Position numbers and translations under genes: made by a program. From assembly GCF_900111895.1 (NCBI RefSeq), contig NZ_FOKB01000004.1:372001-436000 (forward strand): DNA of 64,000 nt, given 5' to 3'. Of the stretch, positions 56,332-64,000 are shown piece by piece. Source of the stretch: Pseudomonas simiae. GTDB lineage: Bacteria > Pseudomonadota > Gammaproteobacteria > Pseudomonadales > Pseudomonadaceae. Below the pieces are notes generated by a model. That model worked only from the letters and a program-made list of their open reading frames with translations. It was not told the origin of the DNA and did not search any database. How positions within the stretch are numbered: position 1 is the stretch's first letter; each line of letters begins with the position of its first letter.

Positions 56332-57642
56332 TTATTTCGGGTAGCCGGCGCGTTTCATTTCGCGCTCGGTGGTGGACTGGGCGTCCAGCAAGGCCTGGTC
56401 AACCGACATACCGCCAGTCAACGCCGCCGAAAACAGCTTGCCGACCGAGGTGCCAATCGCCTGGAACTCGGGAATGGTCACGTACTGGATGCCCACGTAC
56501 GGCACTGGCTTGGCCGAAGGATGCGCGGGGTCGGCGTGCTTCATCATCTCCAGGGTCACCTGGGCGAACGGTGCGGCCTTCAAGTACGCCTCGCTGTAGG
56601 TAGACTGGCGAGTGCCTGGCGGTACGTTGGTGATGCCTTCTTTGTCGGCGACCAACTGGATGTAGTCCTTGGATGTCGCCCAACTGATGAACGCCTTGGC
56701 GGCGTCCTTGTGCTTGGAGGTGGCCGGAATCGCCAGGGACCAGGCGTACAACCAGGACGAGCCTTTGTCGGTGACTTCGGTAGGCGCGGCGGCGAAACCA
56801 ACGCTGTCGGCGACCTTGCTCTGGCGCTTGTCGGTGGTGAAGGAGCCGGCGACGCTGGCATCGACCCAGATCGCGCATTTGCCGCTGTTGAACAGTGCCA
56901 GGGTTTCGTTGAAACCATTGCTGGAAACGCCCGGCGGGCCATATTGCTTGAGGGTGTTGACGTAGAAGTTGGCGGCCGCCGTCCACTCGGGACTGGTCAG
57001 CTCGGGCTTCCACTGCTCGTCGAACCAACGTGCGCCAAAGGCGTTGGCCATGGTGCTCAGCAAGGCGATATTTTCACCCCAGCCGGCCTTGCCGCGCAGG
57101 CACATGCCGTATTGGCCTTTGTCCTTGGCGGTGAGCTTGGCGGCGAACTCGCCGAGCTGGCTCCAGGTAGGATGCGCGGGCATGCTCAACCCGGCCTGCT
57201 TGAACAGGTCGGTGCGGTAGTAGGTGACGGTGCTTTCGCCGTAGAACGGCAAGGCGTACAGGGTGTTGTTGACCGACAGGCCCTGGCGCACCGAAGGGAA
57301 GATGTCGTCGGCGTCGTAGTCGGGCGGCAGTTGAGTCAAGGGTTCCAGCCAGTGCTTGGCGCCCCACAATGGGGTTTCGTAGGTGCCGATGGTCAGCACA
57401 TCGAACTGCCCGCCCTGGGTGGCGATATCGGTGGTAAGGCGCTGACGCAGCACGTTTTCTTCCAGTACCACCCAGTTGAGCTTGATGTCCGGGTGCTGCT
57501 CTTCGAACACCTTGGACAGGCGCTGCATGCGGATCATGTCGCTGTTGTTGACCGTGGCGATGGTCACGGTGTCGGCGGCGTGGCTGGGTATGGCCAGCGC
57601 CAGGCCGGAAAGCAGGAACAACGCTTGCGGGAGCTTGGACAT
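56332..57642 (-). CDS. mtlE: Polyol (mannitol/sorbitol)-type ABC transporter substrate-binding protein (436 aa)
   Basis: Periplasmic family-1 solute-binding protein: signal peptide at residues about 1-22 (ALFLLSGLALAIPSHAAD), mature start DTVTIATVNNSDMIRMQRLS, then FDVLTIGTYETPLWGAKHWL. Close in pattern to MtlE of Pseudomonas polyol loci. ATG 57642 is chosen at the signal peptide; the frame opens 22 codons earlier without similarity. Followed by the SDR gene only; no MtlF/MtlG permease or MtlK ATPase is present, so the protein is an orphan unless it uses a transporter elsewhere. Divergent from the MtlR-like regulator. Confidence 0.88.
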   Translation of the reverse strand: MSKLPQALFLLSGLALAIPSHAADTVTIATVNNSDMIRMQRLSKVFEEQHPDIKLNWVVLEENVLRQRLTTDIATQGGQFDVLTIGTYETPLWGAKHWLEPLTQLPPDYDADDIFPSVRQGLSVNNTLYALPFYGESTVTYYRTDLFKQAGLSMPAHPTWSQLGEFAAKLTAKDKGQYGMCLRGKAGWGENIALLSTMANAFGARWFDEQWKPELTSPEWTAAANFYVNTLKQYGPPGVSSNGFNETLALFNSGKCAIWVDASVAGSFTTDKRQSKVADSVGFAAAPTEVTDKGSSWLYAWSLAIPATSKHKDAAKAFISWATSKDYIQLVADKEGITNVPPGTRQSTYSEAYLKAAPFAQVTLEMMKHADPAHPSAKPVPYVGIQYVTIPEFQAIGTSVGKLFSAALTGGMSVDQALLDAQSTTEREMKRAGYPK

Positions 57643-57731
57643 AGCGGTTTCTACCTGTTGTTTTTGTTGTTGAGGGCCGATTACAGCAGCTTGACCAAGC
57701 CCCCACAAACGCGTGGAGGATGAGCGAGTGG

Positions 57732-57767
57732 TACTTTTTTAACCTTGGTGTGAAGGTTAAAAAAGTA
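57732..57767. promoter_or_regulatory. 36-bp inverted repeat, candidate MtlR-like operator
   Basis: Perfect 15-base arms TACTTTTTTAACCTT and AAGGTTAAAAAAGTA around GGTGTG, midway between the divergent mtlE-like and AraC-family genes (90 and 86 bases from the start codons). Its position argues for an operator; the AT-rich hairpin could alternatively terminate antisense transcripts. Confidence 0.6.
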
Positions 57768-57853
57768 TCAGTGCCAGGCAAAACCAGGGGTAGCGCGCCC
57801 CTGTCCGAGGCGCGTATTTTGGAGCGATTCCAAGCATCATAAGAATCCCCGCC

Positions 57854-58792
57854 ATGCCCATCAGCCGCGCCAAGCTGTTCGAGCACCGCCCCGCCGAACT
57901 CGAAGTGATCCTGCCCGAGCCAGAGCATTGCTTTCGCTGGTTTGAACACGACTACCCCTATGACCTGGCGCGCTGGAACCACCACCCCGAATTTGAAATC
58001 CACCTGATCCGTCAAGGCAGCGGCAAACTGGTAGCGGGCGACTACATCGGTGCGTTCAGTGCCGGGCATGTGGCCCTCATCGGCCCCGACCTGCCCCACG
58101 ACTGGATCGGCGAACTGGCGCCCGGCGATTACCTGACCGGCCGCGATGTGGTACTGCAATTCGACGGCGCCGCCCTCCTCGCCCTGCGCACAACCCTGCC
58201 AGAACTCGGTGACCTGCAACCGCTGTTCGAGCATGCCCGCCGCGGGCTGGAATTCACTGGCGACACCGCGTTGCAGGCTGCGCGCTTGATGGAAGCCATC
58301 GGCACCGCCCACGGTCTGCAACGCTTGATCCTGTTCCTGCAACTGCTCGATACCCTGAAGAACGCCCCGACGCAACAGGTCAAGGCCCTGGCCAGCCCCT
58401 GCTATGCGCCGACGCTGGATGCACGCAGCGCCGAACGCATCAACCAGGCGTTCGATTATCTGATGCGCGAGTTGACCGGCGATGTGCGCCTGTCGGTAAT
58501 CGCACAGCAACTGGAGATGAGCGAGCCGGGCTTCTCACGTTTCTTCAAGCGCAACACCGGCCACGGGTTCATCGACCTGATGCGCAAGTTCCGTGTCCAG
58601 CGCGCCTGCCGGCTGCTGTTGCAAAGCGACATGTCAGTGGCGGACATCTGCTTTGAAGTGGGCTACGCCAACCTGTCCAATTTCAACCGGCACTTTCGCA
58701 TCGAGATGCACCAGACGCCGAGCGATTATCGACGGGAAACCGCGATGCATCTGTTCCAGTGCATTGAGAAAATGACACCCAGTCAATTCTGA
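57854..58792 (+). CDS. mtlR: AraC family transcriptional regulator, MtlR-like (312 aa)
   Basis: N-terminal cupin-like sensor domain: KLFEHRPAELEVILPEPEHC, FRWFEHDYPYDLARWNHHPE and GSGKLVAGDYIG closely match my memory of Pseudomonas MtlR. The C-terminal double helix-turn-helix contains DVRLSVIAQQLEMSEPGFSR and ICFEVGYANLSNFNRHFRIE. By family it activates polyol uptake and oxidation genes. Divergent from the mtlE-like/SDR pair with a strong dyad between them. Confidence 0.9.
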   Translation: MPISRAKLFEHRPAELEVILPEPEHCFRWFEHDYPYDLARWNHHPEFEIHLIRQGSGKLVAGDYIGAFSAGHVALIGPDLPHDWIGELAPGDYLTGRDVVLQFDGAALLALRTTLPELGDLQPLFEHARRGLEFTGDTALQAARLMEAIGTAHGLQRLILFLQLLDTLKNAPTQQVKALASPCYAPTLDARSAERINQAFDYLMRELTGDVRLSVIAQQLEMSEPGFSRFFKRNTGHGFIDLMRKFRVQRACRLLLQSDMSVADICFEVGYANLSNFNRHFRIEMHQTPSDYRRETAMHLFQCIEKMTPSQF

Positions 58793-58861
58793 CCAAAAGG
58801 TCGACTAAATCGCGTTTTTTCCAGTTTGATCAAGCCATTGAGCAAACTTGGTACAGCCTGT

Positions 58862-58873
58862 GCAAACGTTTGC
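58862..58873. promoter_or_regulatory. PurR/LacI-type operator
   Basis: Perfect palindrome GCAAACGTTTGC, identical to the core of the E. coli PurR consensus ACGCAAACGTTTGCGT, 75 bases before the Tsx-like start. A LacI-family regulator of purine or nucleoside use is implied; it is not in the window. Confidence 0.65.
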
Positions 58874-58947
58874 GGTACGAACTTGCCTGCCAAGTTCATC
58901 CTTACCCGAAGCATCGGGTTCAAACCGCGTACGAATAGGGATTTTCA

Positions 58948-59895
58948 ATGCACTCCACCTCAAGGCGTCCTGCCCTCTTTGGTGTTTCCTTGCTACTGTC
59001 CGCCGTTACGGGAGTACTCAGCGCCCCCATTTTGGCGCAGGCCAAACCCATCGATGACTCAGCACAGGGCGAAACCCTCAGCCCTGAAGCCAGCCCGGCG
59101 AAAAAAGGCGTGTACCTGTCGGACTGGTTCAACCAAGACCTGACATTGATCGGCAGCAAAGACATCAGCTTCGGCCCCAAGCCGCAGGATGACATCTACC
59201 TGGAATACGAGTACTTCGGCCGCAAGGGGCCCTTCGAGTTGTACGGCTATATCGACGTGCCTAAGATCCTCACCATCGGTAACAGTAATGACAAAGGCGT
59301 GTGGGACCATGGTTCGCCGGTGTTCATGGAACACGAACCCCGTATCTCCATCGACTACCTGGCCGGCCGCAGCCTGGCGATCGGGCCATTCAAAGAATGG
59401 TACGTGGCGTTCGACTGGATCTACGACCACGGCAGCCGCAAGGAAAACCGCGCCAACACCCTGTACAGCGGCCTCGGCACCGACATCGACACCCATTCGC
59501 GGGTGAACCTGTCGGCCAATTTCTACGGGCGCTACCAGTGGGAAAACTACGGCGCCAGCAATGAATATTCATGGGACGGCTACCGCGCGCAAATGAAGTA
59601 CATCGTGCCCATCGGCAAGTTTGATAACGGCGCCTCGCTGACCTACATCGGCTTTACCAACTACGATTTCGGCTCCGACCTGCACAAGGACAACCCGGCG
59701 CGAACCGCCAACTCCCTGGTGGCGACCAACGTGCTGCTGTACTCGTTTACCCACCTGCGCTTCACCCTGGTCGGCCGTTACTTCCATAACGGCGGCAACT
59801 GGGAAGACGGCAGTGAGTTGAATTTCGGCGAAGGCAACTTCCGCGCCCGTTCCGACGGCTGGGGTTACTACGCCGGCGTGGGCTACCAATTCTGA
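58948..59895 (+). CDS. Tsx-like nucleoside-specific outer-membrane channel (315 aa)
   Basis: A signal peptide of about 32 residues (LLLSAVTGVLSAPILAQA) is followed by a beta-strand-rich protein with alternating aromatic residues, the motif YLEYEYFGRKGPFELYGYID near residue 90, and a terminal aromatic ending GYYAGVGYQF, as in outer-membrane barrels. The length and motifs fit the OmpK/Tsx family. Followed 14 bases later by a purine nucleoside permease-family gene, supporting nucleoside import. A PurR-type palindrome lies upstream. Confidence 0.87.
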   Translation: MHSTSRRPALFGVSLLLSAVTGVLSAPILAQAKPIDDSAQGETLSPEASPAKKGVYLSDWFNQDLTLIGSKDISFGPKPQDDIYLEYEYFGRKGPFELYGYIDVPKILTIGNSNDKGVWDHGSPVFMEHEPRISIDYLAGRSLAIGPFKEWYVAFDWIYDHGSRKENRANTLYSGLGTDIDTHSRVNLSANFYGRYQWENYGASNEYSWDGYRAQMKYIVPIGKFDNGASLTYIGFTNYDFGSDLHKDNPARTANSLVATNVLLYSFTHLRFTLVGRYFHNGGNWEDGSELNFGEGNFRARSDGWGYYAGVGYQF

Positions 59896-59909
59896 TAAAG
59901 GAGCTTTAG

Positions 59910-60938
59910 ATGAAAGCGTTTACACGTCTCTTAATAGCCATCGGCCTGGCCATGCTGCCCCACGTGGTACTGGCTGATACGCCTGCGCCGATCAAACCCA
60001 AGGTCATGCTGATCACCATGTTCGCCCCCGAGGCGCAAACCTGGATCGATCGCCTGGAACTCAAGCAGGAAGTGCGCGTGCCAGGACTGTCCGCCGAATA
60101 CCCGGTGATCCGCTGCAACACCCAGGACGTGTGCCTGTTGGTCACCGGCATGGGCCAGACCAACGCTGCCGCGTCCACGCTGGCCTTGGCGTTGTCGCCC
60201 AAATTCGACTTGCGCAAGAGCTACTTCCTGATCGCGGGGATCGCCGGCATCAGCCCCAAGCACGGCACCATCGGCACCGCCGCCTGGGCCCACTACCTGG
60301 TGGAGTTCGGCACCCAGTGGGAGCTGGATTCGCGGGACGCGCCCAAGGATTGGCCGACGGGCTACATCGGCATCAACACCAAAGGCCCCAACGAGAAACC
60401 CCCGTTGGATTACAAGACCGAAGTGTTCGAGCTGAACCCCAAGTTGCAGGCCAAGGCATTCGCCTTGTCGCAGAACGTCGAACTCACTGAAAGCAAGGAA
60501 TCCGCCGCCTGGCGCAAACACTATCCCGCCGCGCCGGCCAACCAGCCGCCGCAAGTCACCCGCTGCGACACCCTGGCGGGCAACACCTGGTTTTCCGGTA
60601 CGCGCCTGAGCGAACGCGCCGAAGTCTGGACCAAGCTGCTGACCGACAACAAAGGCGAATACTGCACCACCCAGCAGGAAGACAATTCCACCTATGAAGC
60701 ACTGCTGCGCGCCAGCCGCGAAGGTCTGGTGGATATCCAGCGCCTGGCGGTGGTACGTGCAGGCTCGGACTTCGACCGTCCGTACCCTGGCTACAGCGAA
60801 GTGGACAACCTGCTGAAGTACGCGGATCAGGGCGGTTTTGTGCCAGCGCTGGAGAACCTGTACCGCACGGGCAACCCGTTGGTACAGGCAATCCTCAAGA
60901 ACTGGTCAGCCTGGGAAAAAGGCGTTCCGCAGGCATGA
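59910..60938 (+). CDS. Purine nucleoside permease (NUP) family protein, exported (342 aa)
   Basis: Signal peptide at residues 1-22 (LLIAIGLAMLPHVVLAD). The body has PKVMLITMFAPEAQTWIDRL, a GMGQTNAAASTLALALSP glycine-rich segment and RAGSDFDRPYPG near residue 285. The family was named for yeast nucleoside permeases, but it has no multi-helix transporter topology and looks like a nucleoside-phosphorylase-type fold. A periplasmic purine-nucleoside-binding or cleaving role is plausible. AAGGAG precedes the ATG. Operon with the Tsx-like channel. Confidence 0.87.
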   Translation: MKAFTRLLIAIGLAMLPHVVLADTPAPIKPKVMLITMFAPEAQTWIDRLELKQEVRVPGLSAEYPVIRCNTQDVCLLVTGMGQTNAAASTLALALSPKFDLRKSYFLIAGIAGISPKHGTIGTAAWAHYLVEFGTQWELDSRDAPKDWPTGYIGINTKGPNEKPPLDYKTEVFELNPKLQAKAFALSQNVELTESKESAAWRKHYPAAPANQPPQVTRCDTLAGNTWFSGTRLSERAEVWTKLLTDNKGEYCTTQQEDNSTYEALLRASREGLVDIQRLAVVRAGSDFDRPYPGYSEVDNLLKYADQGGFVPALENLYRTGNPLVQAILKNWSAWEKGVPQA

Positions 60939-60947
60939 CCGACAGGA

Positions 60948-61907
60948 TCAGGGCAGGAGGATGATTTTGTCTGCGCTGCCTTGATTCACCGCCTCATAGC
61001 ACTGCACCCCATCGGCTAGCGCCACTTCACGCAGGCCGGTGGGCAGCGGCAGCAAGCCGTCATCAAAGAAACGTCCGAACTGCTCCAGCATCACCGCGCA
61101 TTGCTCGCAGGTGTAGAGCAACGAATTGATCCCCACTACCGAGCCACCTTTGCGATACAAGGCCAGGGCGGGTAACTGTACATAGCCATCCCCCGGCGCA
61201 GCGATGATGGCGATGCGTCCGAACGGCGCCAACGCGGAAACGGCCGCCGGTAGCCAGAAACCGGTGGTGTCGAAGATCACATCGGCACCGCCCTTGAACA
61301 CCCCATTGACCTGCACAGCGAGGTCTTCGGGTTTACCCAAGGTCATCGCGTCGAAACCTTGCGCCTGCAATACCTCGACCTGCTCCGGCCGGCGCACAGC
61401 GGCCAGTACCTGTGCGCCACGGATTTTCGCCAGGGCCAGGGTTGCGCTGCCCACGGCGCCATTGGCCCCCATCACCAATAAGCGCGTGCCCTTGGTCACG
61501 CCACTGCGTTCCAGCGCATCCCAGGCGGTGGTGTACGGCACACCGAGGCTGGCGGCCTGGGCAAAACTCAGATGGCTGGGCTTAGGCGCCACGCCCTTGG
61601 CCGACACGGTGAGGTATTGGGCGTGGGAACCGTCGGCAAAAAAGCCCAGGTCGCGGCCGGTGCCCCAGACTTCCTGGCCTACCAGGTCCTGCGGCCCCTC
61701 CACCACCACCCCGGCAAAATCGCGGCCGGGAATGCGCGGCAATGTGGTGTAGGGAAAGCGGCCGAGCACGTTTTTGACGTCGCTGGGGTTAAGACCGGCG
61801 GCCTTGATCTGCACCAGCACTTCACCGGCAGCCGGCACCGGAGTGGCGACGTCAACGAAGTGGAGGGCGGCGAGGTCACCGGTGGCGGAAAATTGCAGTG
61901 CGTTCAT
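60948..61907 (-). CDS. Quinone oxidoreductase-like MDR family protein (319 aa)
   Basis: Medium-chain dehydrogenase/reductase of the zinc-independent quinone reductase type: N-terminal GroES-like domain (AAGLNPSDVKNVLGRFPYTT, PGRDFAGVVVEG), then an NADPH-binding Rossmann domain with VMGANGAVGSATLALAKIRG near residue 145. ATG 61907 is used because the frame extends only through a TTG. Ends 9 bases from the convergent NUP gene. Physiological substrate unknown. Confidence 0.9.
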   Translation of the reverse strand: MNALQFSATGDLAALHFVDVATPVPAAGEVLVQIKAAGLNPSDVKNVLGRFPYTTLPRIPGRDFAGVVVEGPQDLVGQEVWGTGRDLGFFADGSHAQYLTVSAKGVAPKPSHLSFAQAASLGVPYTTAWDALERSGVTKGTRLLVMGANGAVGSATLALAKIRGAQVLAAVRRPEQVEVLQAQGFDAMTLGKPEDLAVQVNGVFKGGADVIFDTTGFWLPAAVSALAPFGRIAIIAAPGDGYVQLPALALYRKGGSVVGINSLLYTCEQCAVMLEQFGRFFDDGLLPLPTGLREVALADGVQCYEAVNQGSADKIILLP

Positions 61908-61937
61908 GGCCAATATCCATCGAAGTGAAAAAAGAGA

Positions 61938-62111
61938 TCAGGAGAACCAGGCGCCTATCAGCTGCCGGCCCATGGGCCAGAGCTTTTCGCCCAGCAACAT
62001 GCCCATCAGGCCCACCAGGGCGATGGCCGGCGGTGCGGGTGAGCGAAAATCCAAGGCGCCGTAGATCACGCCGACAAACAAACCGATGGCGAGGGAAATC
62101 AGGTAGTTCAT
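61938..62111 (-). CDS. XapX domain-containing small membrane protein (57 aa)
   Basis: Reads MNYLISLAIGLFVGVIYGAL, then DFRSPAPPAIALVGLMGMLL and GEKLWPMGRQL, the XapX family pattern: two hydrophobic helices around a Pro-rich turn. Complete ATG-to-TGA frame, 30 bases before the quinone oxidoreductase gene on the same strand. Function of the family is unknown. Confidence 0.85.
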   Translation of the reverse strand: MNYLISLAIGLFVGVIYGALDFRSPAPPAIALVGLMGMLLGEKLWPMGRQLIGAWFS

Positions 62112-62158
62112 GAGGACCGTGCCTTAGAGGTGAATGCGCTCAGTGTAGAGAGCACCTT

Positions 62159-62185
62159 CCTGAAGCATCGGCCAAGTGCTTCAGG
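62159..62185 (-). terminator. Hairpin downstream of the AraC-family gene
   Basis: Perfect 9-base arms CCTGAAGCA / TGCTTCAGG with a 9-base loop, 16 bases after the AraC-type stop codon. No clear T-run on the minus strand, so termination may be partial, allowing the XapX gene to be read. Confidence 0.4.
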
Positions 62186-62200
62186 ATTTCGGCCAAACCC

Positions 62201-62965
62201 TCAGTCGACGTAGTGCGAAGGCGCCACACCGAGTTCGCGGCGGAACATGTCGCTGAAACTGCTGGGGGAGTAACCGAGGGACCGCGCGATGGCACTGACA
62301 GACTGGCCCTGGATCAACTCCGCCACTGCGGTGGCCAATTGCACCTGGCGGCGCCATTCGGCGAAGCCCATGCCCAAATTGTTCTGGAACAGTCGCGACA
62401 AGGTGCGCACGCTGGCACCGGCGGTTTCGGCATGATGTTCGAAAGCAACCTCCAGGGAGGGCGCAGCCATGATGGCCTGGCACGCAGTGATCAGCCGTCG
62501 GTCAGCGCCCACCGGCATGGCGATGCGGATCTGCGAACGCCGCGCCCGCTGCAACTCCAGCAAGGCCAGGCTGACCACGGCGTCGTAATACGCCGCCTCG
62601 CCGCTATCGCCCTCCTCCACCAGCGTGACGATCAACTCACGCAGCAACCCACCGACTTCGATCACCTGCACCTGGCTGTCCAACGTGGCCGCCAGTGCCG
62701 GGCGCAGGTAGATGTTGCGCATCTGCAAATCCGACACCACACGAATCCCATGCGCCACCCCGGGCGGCAGCCAAACGGCGCGTTGTGGCGGCACCACCAG
62801 GGCTTCGCGCGGTGTCTCGACCCACATCACGCCACTCATGGCATAGAGCAATTGGCCCCAGTCATGGCTATGGGGTTCAACGTACAGCCCACGCGGATAA
62901 GTGCGCGCCAGGGGCTGCACGGGGACGGCGTGATCACTGAGGTCGGGAGGCGCAGCCAGAGCCAT
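62201..62965 (-). CDS. AraC family transcriptional regulator with cupin sensor domain (254 aa)
   Basis: N-terminal cupin (GLYVEPHSHDWGQLLYAMSG, VPPQRAVWLPPGVAHG) and C-terminal AraC helix-turn-helix (VRTLSRLFQNNLGMGFAEWR, IARSLGYSPSSFSDMFRREL). The frame is open upstream to 63124; I prefer ATG 62965 (MALAAPPDLSDHAVPV) because similarity to the family begins there, but ATG 63052 is possible. Upstream of the XapX and quinone oxidoreductase genes on the same strand, which may be co-transcribed. Regulon unknown. Confidence 0.85.
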   Translation of the reverse strand: MALAAPPDLSDHAVPVQPLARTYPRGLYVEPHSHDWGQLLYAMSGVMWVETPREALVVPPQRAVWLPPGVAHGIRVVSDLQMRNIYLRPALAATLDSQVQVIEVGGLLRELIVTLVEEGDSGEAAYYDAVVSLALLELQRARRSQIRIAMPVGADRRLITACQAIMAAPSLEVAFEHHAETAGASVRTLSRLFQNNLGMGFAEWRRQVQLATAVAELIQGQSVSAIARSLGYSPSSFSDMFRRELGVAPSHYVD

Positions 62966-63111
62966 GGAGTGCACATCAAGCAAGGGTGAGCCGCCATGGT
63001 AATGACCACCGCCCGACAATCCGAGTGAATTTTTGCGACCCGCGGGGATCATTGGCTTATACCGGCGCAGCTCGGAAGCGCGCGCCACCCGCTTGATCAA
63101 GGAGAGAGACA

Positions 63112-63384
63112 ATGGATTCAACACAATCGGTCAACGGCAAGGCACAGATCGACTACACCCAGGACACCCTGTTCGGGCCGATTACCCGGCATGTCGAATG
63201 CCAAGTGAGCGTGCAACATCAACCTGGCTGGACGGTACTCAACGTGTTCCAACCGTTGCCGGACGATCTACGTGATGCGCAAACGGTGGTGTTGGCGCTG
63301 GAGGGGCGTCGCACCAGCGGGGTTGTAAAGCATCGTCGAAACCTGGCGGACCATAGCTTGCGGCTCGAACTCGAGCGGCAATAG
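63112..63384 (+). CDS. Small protein of unknown function (90 aa)
   Basis: I do not recognise a family. Soluble, slightly acidic N-terminus and basic C-terminus (VVKHRRNLADHSLRLELERQ). Start ATG 63112 is backed by AAGGAGAGAG 5-6 bases upstream, a strong ribosome site, so it is probably real. Divergent from the AraC regulator and convergent with the metallothionein gene. Confidence 0.65.
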   Translation: MDSTQSVNGKAQIDYTQDTLFGPITRHVECQVSVQHQPGWTVLNVFQPLPDDLRDAQTVVLALEGRRTSGVVKHRRNLADHSLRLELERQ

Positions 63385-63403
63385 GAGCCGGCAAGCCGGC
63401 TCC
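63384..63403. terminator. Bidirectional terminator-like hairpin
   Basis: Perfect inverted repeat GGAGCCGGC-AA-GCCGGCTCC between the convergent 90-aa gene and the metallothionein gene, overlapping the stop of the former. Very GC-rich with a 2-base loop; no T-run. May be a REP-type unit. Confidence 0.55.
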
Positions 63404-63413
63404 CGCAAACATG

Positions 63414-63584
63414 TCAGCTTTTGGCGGACTTGGCGCACTCGCAGCCGGTTGCCGCCGCACACGGCTCACCATGGGCATGGTGCTCCGCACAGCCCTGACA
63501 GCAATAGCCTTTGCCGTCCTTCATTACCGCGTCAGCTCCCAGCACACACTTGCAGTGTGGGCAGGCACAGGTTTTATCTGGCAT
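63414..63584 (-). CDS. Bacterial metallothionein (56 aa)
   Basis: Ten cysteines in 56 residues: TCACPHCKC (Cys6, 8, 11, 13), YCCQGC (Cys28, 29, 32), then Cys42, Cys48 and Cys50, with His10, 35, 36 and 38. This is the SmtA/PmtA-type bacterial metallothionein pattern for binding Zn, Cd or Cu in the cytoplasm. AAGGAG lies 8 bases before the ATG. Too short for the usual ORF cut-offs. Confidence 0.92.
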   Translation of the reverse strand: MPDKTCACPHCKCVLGADAVMKDGKGYCCQGCAEHHAHGEPCAAATGCECAKSAKS

Positions 63585-63673
63585 GGTCAGACTCCTTTTT
63601 CATGGTCGTCCAGGTGCGGCGGGCGCCGGCACCTTAATCAGTGACTGCGGCCCGCCGGCGATGGTTCAAACCG

Positions 63674-64000
63674 TCAGTCGGTGCGGGTATTGCTGCGGTA
63701 CATGAACACCAGGGCCAGGGCGAGGCACACCATCGCCACGATCCGCGCCCCCGACAACTCAATCGCCGGGTTGCCCAGCCAGCCAAAGTTGTCGATCAGC
63801 ATGCCCATGCCCAACTGCCCGACGATCACCGCCACCGTCGCAACCGCCGTGCCGACGACAGGCACTGCGCCGACCATGACCATCATGTACACCACGCCGA
63901 ACAAGGCCCCCGTGAGTTGCCATTTCGGCACCTCCAGCAAGCTCACCGCCTGGGCGGGCTCAAAGAACAGAATCAACAACGCGGTGACAATCGCCCCGAC
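63674..64000 (-). CDS. DMT-superfamily membrane protein, YdcZ/DUF606-like (partial, 5' end outside)
   Basis: The frame is open to the right edge. Visible are about four hydrophobic helices, with GALFGVVYMMVMVGAVPVVG and VIVGQLGMGMLIDNFGWLGN, the pattern of the YdcZ/DUF606 inner-membrane proteins, which have two such halves. Only the C-terminal half, about 109 residues, lies in the window. Transport substrate unknown. Confidence 0.8.
   Translation of the reverse strand, partial: VGAIVTALLILFFEPAQAVSLLEVPKWQLTGALFGVVYMMVMVGAVPVVGTAVATVAVIVGQLGMGMLIDNFGWLGNPAIELSGARIVAMVCLALALVFMYRSNTRTD

Noticed and set aside
55711-57723. 670-codon plus-strand frame
   Set aside because: Antisense to the SDR and MtlE-like genes, which have clear catalytic motifs and a signal peptide on the minus strand.

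Overview
The window is chromosomal DNA of a Pseudomonas of the fluorescens group. The evidence is the GC-rich codon use, an amidase nearly colinear with Pseudomonas AmiE, a pyoverdine-type peptide synthetase line, NrtR-controlled NAD salvage, and REP-type inverted repeats. I saw no rRNA, tRNA, CRISPR array, insertion sequence or phage gene.

Layout. 1-19326 (minus): two colinear NRPS genes. The upstream one is complete (four modules, one epimerase); the downstream one leaves the window inside its second adenylation domain. Hand-read specificity residues give D-Ser, Lys, Gly, X, Lys, then a near-copy of the X domain. This fits a pyoverdine peptide of the Ser-Lys-Gly-FoOHOrn-Lys-FoOHOrn-Ser type. 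A PvdS-like promoter lies upstream. 19537-19808: a collapsed hicAB toxin-antitoxin remnant. 19833-23072: an MFS pump and a TetR regulator with twin operators, then a MATE pump.

23129-28611: a minus-strand amide operon (formamidase, zinc-ribbon protein, amidase AmiE, AmiB-like AAA+ ATPase) with a divergent chemoreceptor. 28608-33699: a GntR regulator, an adenylosuccinate-lyase-superfamily enzyme, DctA and a FumC-type enzyme, which looks like a catabolic route through fumarate. 33763-35001: a cysteine-free triple-repeat protein resembling HrpF/NolX/HrpK-type secreted proteins. 35151-40069: a urea/short-chain-amide ABC importer (urtABCDE). Opposite it, 40371-44394, are a sensor kinase fused to an NCS1-like permease and its LuxR-type response regulator. 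A TACGTCA/TGACGTA dyad upstream of both the formamidase and urtA genes suggests one regulon of sensing, uptake and hydrolysis; this is the best candidate for an undescribed system here.

44448-51959: an IclR regulator and a PotABC-like importer with a three-subunit amino-acid or opine dehydrogenase. The binding-protein gene carries a frameshift. 51994-55521: NAD salvage (pncA, pncB, nadE) and NrtR with its operator. 55540-58792: a mannitol-type binding protein plus SDR dehydrogenase with no permease, and a divergent MtlR-like regulator. 58948-60938: a Tsx-like channel and a purine nucleoside permease-family protein behind a PurR-type palindrome. 60948-64000: a quinone oxidoreductase, an XapX protein, an AraC regulator, an unknown small protein, a metallothionein, and a YdcZ-type membrane protein cut by the window edge.
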